DNA of 64,000 nucleotides from Bartonella grahamii subsp. shimonis (GTDB lineage Bacteria; Pseudomonadota; Alphaproteobacteria; Rhizobiales; Rhizobiaceae): NCBI RefSeq assembly GCF_036327415.1, contig NZ_CP123961.1, positions 1,967,501 to 2,031,500 of the forward strand, read 5' to 3'. Shown piece by piece: positions 59,405 to 64,000 of this stretch (position 1 is its first letter; each line of letters starts with the position of its first letter). The notes under the pieces were generated by a model. It saw only the letters and a program-made list of their open reading frames with translations, ran no database searches and was not told where the DNA came from. The position numbers and the translations under genes were made by a program.

Positions 59405-60865
59405 CTATTTTTCCAAATCACTAAAGCGTGTAAAATCGGATTGAAATGCAAGGGGGACGATTCCTGTCGGACCGTGGCGTTGTTTTGCTATAATAACCTC
59501 AGCTTTACCCTTGGCTTGCTCCATTGCCTCTTGCCATTTGTGATATTCAGCAGTGCCTTCTTTGGGTTCTTCATTTTTGAGATAATATTCTTCACGATAA
59601 ATGAACAAAACAATGTCGGCATCTTGCTCGATTGAACCAGATTCACGTAAATCGGAGAGTTGTGGACGTTTATCGGTTCGGTTTTCAACTTGACGCGAAA
59701 GTTGTGACAGGGCAATGATGGGAATATTGAGTTCTTTTGCAAGTGCTTTTAATCCGGTGGTAATGGCTGTAATTTCTTGAACGCGATTTTCTAATGAATG
59801 CTTTGAACCGCTTGTCATGAGTTGGATATAATCAATAATCAAGACATCTAGACCATGTTGTCGTTTAAGACGCCTTGCACGGGCGGACAATTGTGCAAGG
59901 GATACACCACCCGCTTGATCAATATAAAGAGGGATTGTTTGTAAGGAACGCATTGCGTAAATGATGTTGGTAAATTGCTCTTCTGAGATATTACCACGAC
60001 GCATATCAGAAGAAGAAACCTTTATTTGTTCTGAGATAATACGGGTTGCAAGCTGTTCAGATGACATTTCAAGTGAGAAGAATCCTACTATCCCCCCTTC
60101 ATTTTCTTGGCTGTTATCACGCTTACAAGCATTGGCAATATTAAAAGCAATATTGGTCGCCAGGGAGGTTTTCCCCATCCCAGGGCGCCCCGCTAGGATA
60201 ATCAAATCAGATGGCTGTAGCCCCCCCATTTTCTCATCCAGGGTTTTGATATGGGTAGCGATCCCAGAGAGCTGTGAGGAACGCTTTTTTGCAGCGCTTG
60301 CCATGTTAAGTGCTTTTGCAATGGCTGTATCAAAGTTTTCAAACCCACCCCCATATTTGCCTTTTTCTGCCAATTCAAATAACTGATTTTCAATCGTTTC
60401 AATTTGTTGGGAAGGTGTAAATTCGACAGGCGCATCAAAAGCTGTATTGGCAACTTCATTGCCAAGATTAATCAAAGACCGGCGGATAAAAAGATCATAA
60501 ATGACGCGTCCATAATCTTCAGCGTTAATAATAGTGACTGCCTCTGTGGCTAAGCGAACAACATATTGGTATACAGTAATATCTCCAACTTTTCCTTCCA
60601 TTTGGATATAGGGCTTGATTGTAATGGGGTTTGCAAGATGACCCTTTTGAATAATTTGTAAGACAATCTCAAAAATCTTTTGATGGAGCGTTTCAAAAAA
60701 ATGTTCTGCTTTGAGAAAGTCTGAAACGCGATCGAGTGCATTATTATTAATCAGGATTGCTCCAAGTAATGCCTGTTCAGCTTCAATATTATGGGGAAGT
60801 TGACGAAAAGAAGAAGCAAAGTTATCTCTTGGTTTCTCTGTTTTTAGCATGTTCAATGTTCTCAT
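59405..60865 (-). CDS. dnaB: replicative DNA helicase DnaB (prophage-linked)
   Basis: This hexameric helicase has 486 residues. The N-terminal DnaB domain (LPHNIEAEQALLGAILINN) is followed by the RecA-type core: Walker A AGRPGMGKTSLA, Walker B LDVLIIDYIQLM, LSQLSRQVE, DLRESGSIEQDADIVLFIYR and the C-terminal IAKQRHGPTG. It closely resembles a host-type DnaB. Its start overlaps the gpD stop by four bases (ATGA), so it is translated as the last gene of the tail operon. That makes a phage origin or capture likely; whether the chromosome has a second dnaB cannot be seen here. Confidence 0.9.
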   Translation of the reverse strand: MRTLNMLKTEKPRDNFASSFRQLPHNIEAEQALLGAILINNNALDRVSDFLKAEHFFETLHQKIFEIVLQIIQKGHLANPITIKPYIQMEGKVGDITVYQYVVRLATEAVTIINAEDYGRVIYDLFIRRSLINLGNEVANTAFDAPVEFTPSQQIETIENQLFELAEKGKYGGGFENFDTAIAKALNMASAAKKRSSQLSGIATHIKTLDEKMGGLQPSDLIILAGRPGMGKTSLATNIAFNIANACKRDNSQENEGGIVGFFSLEMSSEQLATRIISEQIKVSSSDMRRGNISEEQFTNIIYAMRSLQTIPLYIDQAGGVSLAQLSARARRLKRQHGLDVLIIDYIQLMTSGSKHSLENRVQEITAITTGLKALAKELNIPIIALSQLSRQVENRTDKRPQLSDLRESGSIEQDADIVLFIYREEYYLKNEEPKEGTAEYHKWQEAMEQAKGKAEVIIAKQRHGPTGIVPLAFQSDFTRFSDLEK

Positions 60866-61854
60866 TGCTTTCTTTTCCCTTGTCTGGTGCCTCTAAGGTA
60901 ATTTCTGTGGTGTAACCCGCTTTGTTTTTCATAGCGGTGGGTGACGGTAGCGGCTTTCCATAGACCATTGATTTCGCCTCGAAACCCTTGCAAGAGAAGC
61001 GGTTGATCCGCCATGATTTCTGGTCGCCCCGCAAGGGTCAAAGAACCACTGCCCACAGCACGGCAAAGTCGGTCTGATTCTGATGCAGCAGCAGCTTGTG
61101 CTTCTTCCTTACAGGTGTAACAAGTGCGCAGACGACGCACGGGACCGCTAAACCCTGTCTGATGCTTGACTTGGCATTGCTGCCCTTTTGAGCGATCAAA
61201 ATAAGCAGCTTCAATGGTGCCATATTGCGTGCGTGGCTCGAGGGTGAATTCCCAGTTGGAACAGTCGTATTTATGAAGTTTGAATACGGGTAAATTATCT
61301 CCGCTTAAAAACAAAAACTTATTGTCCTTGATTAAAAAACGTGCCCGCATGCGGTCAGCAAGGCGGGTTAAAAAATCAACAGCCGATTGATCTGTACGCA
61401 CCACATAAGGCAAAGTTTGTTTGGTAAACTGGGGACTGACCTTTGCTTGATAGCCGTGGCGTTTGGCGAGTGTCTCGACAATCTCGCCAATGGTTTTATG
61501 GTCAAAATGTTCACTCACCTGTTCTTTGAGTTCTTTACGCATCGAGGCACTTTTGCCGCAAAGACGCAAGATCTCTCCATCACTGCCCCCTGAGCTTACA
61601 ACCGATTCGATAACAAAACACCCCATAAAAGCACTGATGCTGTTCTCATAGCCAAAGATCACCTGGAGCGCACTGTTGCTTGAGGGAACCTCTAAATCAT
61701 TGCCACTATCATCAAACTCTGCTTCAAATGTATCGGCTTCATTCCCGGCATGGTCTGTAATGGTTGCGATTAAAAGACGCTGGTAAAAAACCGCGTGAAC
61801 AGGTTTGTCTCCCACCTTGACCACAATAAAAGGGTGTGTACGCATTAATCCCAT
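60862..61854 (-). CDS. P2-like late control protein gpD (tail hub)
   Basis: This 330-residue tail protein matches gpD of P2-type phages. Recognisable parts are DTFEAEFDDSGNDLEVPSSNSALQVIFGYEN, RLCGKSASM, TIGEIVETLAKRHGY, QSAVDFLTRLADRMRARFLIKDNKFLFL and GEINGLWKAATVTHRYEK. It forms the hub at the base of the contractile tail. It overlaps gpX by ten bases upstream and dnaB by four downstream. Confidence 0.88.
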   Translation of the reverse strand: MGLMRTHPFIVVKVGDKPVHAVFYQRLLIATITDHAGNEADTFEAEFDDSGNDLEVPSSNSALQVIFGYENSISAFMGCFVIESVVSSGGSDGEILRLCGKSASMRKELKEQVSEHFDHKTIGEIVETLAKRHGYQAKVSPQFTKQTLPYVVRTDQSAVDFLTRLADRMRARFLIKDNKFLFLSGDNLPVFKLHKYDCSNWEFTLEPRTQYGTIEAAYFDRSKGQQCQVKHQTGFSGPVRRLRTCYTCKEEAQAAAASESDRLCRAVGSGSLTLAGRPEIMADQPLLLQGFRGEINGLWKAATVTHRYEKQSGLHHRNYLRGTRQGKRKQ

Positions 61855-62099
61855 AGCCGTGTCACCGTGCTTTGGGGATTAGACAACACAAATTCAGGTA
61901 AAAAGACTTTTAAGCCTCGCGGTAAAAGAACACCATATTTGGCAATCTCTGGATTGGCTTCCAATGTGGCTTCTAAATAGCCTTTGAGTAAACCAGCCTG
62001 CCTCCGGTCCCCTAACACAACCATAGCATGGTGAAAGCAGATGAGATCGAGACTCATGTCCTCTAGCTCTACAACAACACGCTTTGCTGGTATCTTCAT
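61845..62099 (-). CDS. P2-like tail protein gpX
   Basis: This 84-residue protein has the short LysM-like layout of gpX (LEATLEANPEIAKYGVLLPRGLKVFLPE). It lies between gpU and gpD as in P2 and overlaps the gpU end by four bases. Confidence 0.85.
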   Translation of the reverse strand: MKIPAKRVVVELEDMSLDLICFHHAMVVLGDRRQAGLLKGYLEATLEANPEIAKYGVLLPRGLKVFLPEFVLSNPQSTVTRLWD

Positions 62100-62603
62100 G
62101 GAATTTGCCCCACTTGATATTGCCCCACTTGATATTGCCCCACTTGATATTGCCCCACTTGATATTGCCCCTCTTGGGTTTGTCCTTGTGGTTTTCCGCC
62201 ATTAAAAAAGGGCAAGAGCGTAATGGAATAGCGGATGCGCTGTGAGTGACCAGAGCGACTGATATAGTCGTGGTCTTTCGTGATACTGGTGATCACCACG
62301 GGTCCATGGAGAAGGACACTATAAGGTGGTATCATTGATCCAACGAAGCATCTGGACCGGCTTTGCTCTTTTGATCGTTGTGGTGATGGCATCAATGGCT
62401 ACCCGATCACCAAATTCTTCTGGAAACCAAACGCCATGAATGGTTTTGGGATCATTGCCATAGCCGGTAAATTGCAAACTGGGAGACCTGCCAAAACGCT
62501 CCATACAAACCCATGAGGCAGAAAACTCTTCTTCAAAGGATTGGAAATTCAGCCAATCCACATAAAATTGATGCGGACCTAACATCATCAAAGGATCTCT
62601 CAT
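62096..62603 (-). pseudogene. P2-like tail protein gpU, split by a frameshift
   Basis: The N-terminal two-thirds (MRDPLMMLGPHQFYVDWLNFQSFEEE to MLRWINDTTL) and the C-terminal third (YSVLLHGPVVITSITKDHDYISRSGHSQRIRYSITLLPFF) of gpU lie in two frames that meet near 62320. Removing one T in the ACCACCTTATAG stretch restores a single reading frame. The C-terminal tail carries five-residue QYQVG repeats encoded by a 15-bp tandem repeat. gpU caps the phage tail; the split copy is probably dead unless the ribosome shifts. Confidence 0.75.
62102..62168. repeat. 15-bp tandem repeat in gpU tail
   Basis: GCCCCACTTGATATT occurs four times in a row, encoding GQYQV units on the minus strand, plus a fifth diverged unit. 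It is long enough to vary by slippage without changing the frame. Confidence 0.9.
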
Positions 62604-62699
62604 AAGCTCCCTCCCCTCCCATTATTGTATCCCTTCCAGCCTGTTGTCTCTTTCAAAACTTATCATTGCCTCTCTCCTACACCATTATGCCTCTCCCCT

Positions 62700-63412
62700 C
62701 ATTGCCTTCCCCCCCTCATTCTGTTCCCCATGCAGAACATTGGCGCGTGCCCGTTGAATGGCGTAAGCAACCGTTTGACCGGCAGCAACAGGGTCACGCG
62801 CGCCATTGACATGCACCGTGACATTTTGAGTGCGATACATAAGTTTGTGTCTCCCCCCTCATTCTGTTCCCCATGCAGAACATTGGCGCGTGCCCGTTGA
62901 ATGACGTGGGCAACCGTTTGATCAGTGGCAACAGGATCACGCGCACCATTGACATGCACCATGACATTTTGAGTGCGATACATAAGTTTGTGTGTCCCTC
63001 CCCTCATTCTGTTCCCCCATGCAAGGCATTGGCGCGTGCCCGTTGAATGGCGTGGGCAACCGTTTGATCAGTGGCAACAGGATCACGCGCGCCATTGACA
63101 TGCACTGTGACATTTTGAGTGCGATACATAAGTTTGTGTGTCCCCCTTCATTCTGTTCCCCCATGCAAGGCATTGGCGCGTGCCCGTTGAATGGCGTGGG
63201 CAACCGTTTGATCAGTGGCAACAGGATCACGCGCACCATTGACATGCACTGTGACATTTTGAGTGCGATACATAAGTTTGTGTGTCCCTCCCCTCATTCT
63301 GTTCCCCCATGCAGGGCATTGGCGCGTGCCCGTTGAATGGCGTGGGCAACCGTTTGATCAGTGGCAACAGGATCACGGGCGCCATTGACATGCACTGTGA
63401 CATTTTGAGTGT
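62700..63412 (-). repeat. five-copy 143-146 bp array made from the tape-measure C-terminus
   Basis: Units start at about 62721, 62864, 63009, 63153 and 63299. The fifth unit is the real C-terminus of the tape-measure gene (VTVHVNGARDPVATDQTVA... ALHGGTE). Each of the others repeats the same 41 codons, preceded on the minus strand by its own ATG and a purine-rich stretch. Two units have a four-G and three a five-G run before the stop (CATGGGGAACAG or CATGGGGGAACAG), which shifts the reading frame. Units at 63009 and 63153 are therefore closed 41-codon frames, while 62721 and 62864 read on. Confidence 0.85.
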
Positions 63413-64000
63413 GCGTGGTGGGGGAGCGCTCTTTGCCTTTTGCTTCTGTGAAAGGGGAACTTGCATACCCCGCCCCCGCAAATTGTGCAATCGGTTGAAT
63501 GGCTGTTGTGCCTCCTAAAAAACTTGGCAAAAACTCTCTTAAATTAATGGACCCAAACCACCCCTTAATGCGGCTTGGCAAAGATTTACAAAAATCTGTC
63601 AATTGTGAGATGGTGCCCATAAAACCATCGACAATCCAACTCGCTAAATCTTCCCCTGCTTGTTCCATACTTGCCTTGGCACCCTCCGAGAGCTTTTCCC
63701 GGACAAAAAAGCTTCCCAACCAGCCCCAAAAGTTGGAAAGGCTTTGCTTAACGCCCTCCCACAAACCTTCAAAGCTTTGAACAACAACGCCAAGCCCTTG
63801 TTTAAACTTTTGCCAAGTTTGAGAGAAATCAAAAGCAGCAGCAATGATATTTTTCCATTTGGTGATGGTGGTGGTATCAGCACCAAAAAAGCGCATGACA
63901 GCCTCAAAAGCACGACCAAAAGCATGTGCTATCCCCCGTGCAAAGCCTTTAACAAAAGAAGAGAAACGATCCCAATATTTCCACAAAACAAAACCAGCAG
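63294..64000 (-). CDS. P2-like tail tape-measure protein, C-terminal part (cut by window edge)
   Basis: At least 235 residues of a long phage tail protein are visible, and the frame runs through the right edge, so the TTG at 63986 is not a real start. Helical, amphipathic segments (FVKGFARGIAHAFGRAFEAVMRFFG, WQKFKQGLGVVVQSFEGLWEGVKQSLSNFWGWLGSFF) and membrane-active character fit the tape-measure family. The C-terminal 41 codons are duplicated four more times downstream. It sits upstream of gpU, gpX and gpD in the same order as in P2. Confidence 0.85.
   Translation of the reverse strand, partial: AGFVLWKYWDRFSSFVKGFARGIAHAFGRAFEAVMRFFGADTTTITKWKNIIAAAFDFSQTWQKFKQGLGVVVQSFEGLWEGVKQSLSNFWGWLGSFFVREKLSEGAKASMEQAGEDLASWIVDGFMGTISQLTDFCKSLPSRIKGWFGSINLREFLPSFLGGTTAIQPIAQFAGAGYASSPFTEAKGKERSPTTHTQNVTVHVNGARDPVATDQTVAHAIQRARANALHGGTE

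Noticed and set aside
61894..62202. 102-residue frame with NIKWG repeats
   Set aside because: It is a shifted reading of the gpU 15-bp repeat and of gpX.
62102..63412. Possible CRISPR array in the repeat-rich prophage stretch
   Set aside because: Units are directly adjacent with no unique spacers, are coding on the minus strand and derive from tail genes; no cas gene is present.

Overview
The window is AT-rich alphaproteobacterial chromosome that reads as Bartonella, probably a rodent-associated lineage. The signs are long gene-poor spacers full of decayed integrase copies, a Bartonella-type small-RNA/XRE regulator pair, a cluster of large classical autotransporters, and a P2-like prophage edge. 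The genus call is inference from gene content and style; no database was searched.

Layout, left to right. 1-3229: the 3' part of a Fur/Zur-type regulator followed by an EmrAB-type HlyD/MFS efflux pair. 4379-10838: a GNAT acetyltransferase, an ornithine/lysine decarboxylase with a speF-type leader RNA candidate, a tRNA hydroxylase (trhO), KDPG aldolase, and ferredoxin-NADP reductase with a tandem partial copy of itself. 11940-19190: alanine racemase, then the glycine cleavage operon gcvT-gcvH-gcvP read leftward behind a tandem glycine riboswitch. 19643-21537: a Lon-N domain protein, a Trm112-like protein, then a Brt-like structured RNA directly upstream of an XRE regulator. 22820-30759: aspartate-semialdehyde dehydrogenase, an SH3-domain exported protein, a methionine ABC importer (metQ-metN-metI), a MaoC-type hydratase and a homoserine-dehydrogenase-like SAF protein. 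34095-36870: a creatininase-family protein, a CobW-type metallochaperone and a WD40 protein in one run.

37362-55178 is a leftward block of autotransporters. It holds one passenger-only pseudogene, one barrel-end remnant, three intact proteins (876, 1012 and 2075 residues) and one ORF that keeps only a Pro/Ser-rich linker and barrel. The 2075-residue protein appears to carry two complete passenger modules before a single barrel. Divergent from it is a four-gene iron-siderophore ABC importer (55378-59085). A tRNA-Gln(CTG) at 59149 marks the boundary of a P2-like prophage end read leftward: tape measure (cut by the window edge), gpU (frameshifted), gpX, gpD and a DnaB helicase.

The long spacers are not random. 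At least six, probably nine, stretches are decayed copies of one P4-type integrase gene with its own upstream region, in both orientations. Other notable structure includes a perfect 359-bp duplication inside the fpr region, a decayed second copy of the metI tail, a five-copy 143-146 bp tandem array made from the tape-measure C-terminus, and a homopolymer frameshift in a small exported ORF. Identity and homology statements come from reading by eye and were not computed.
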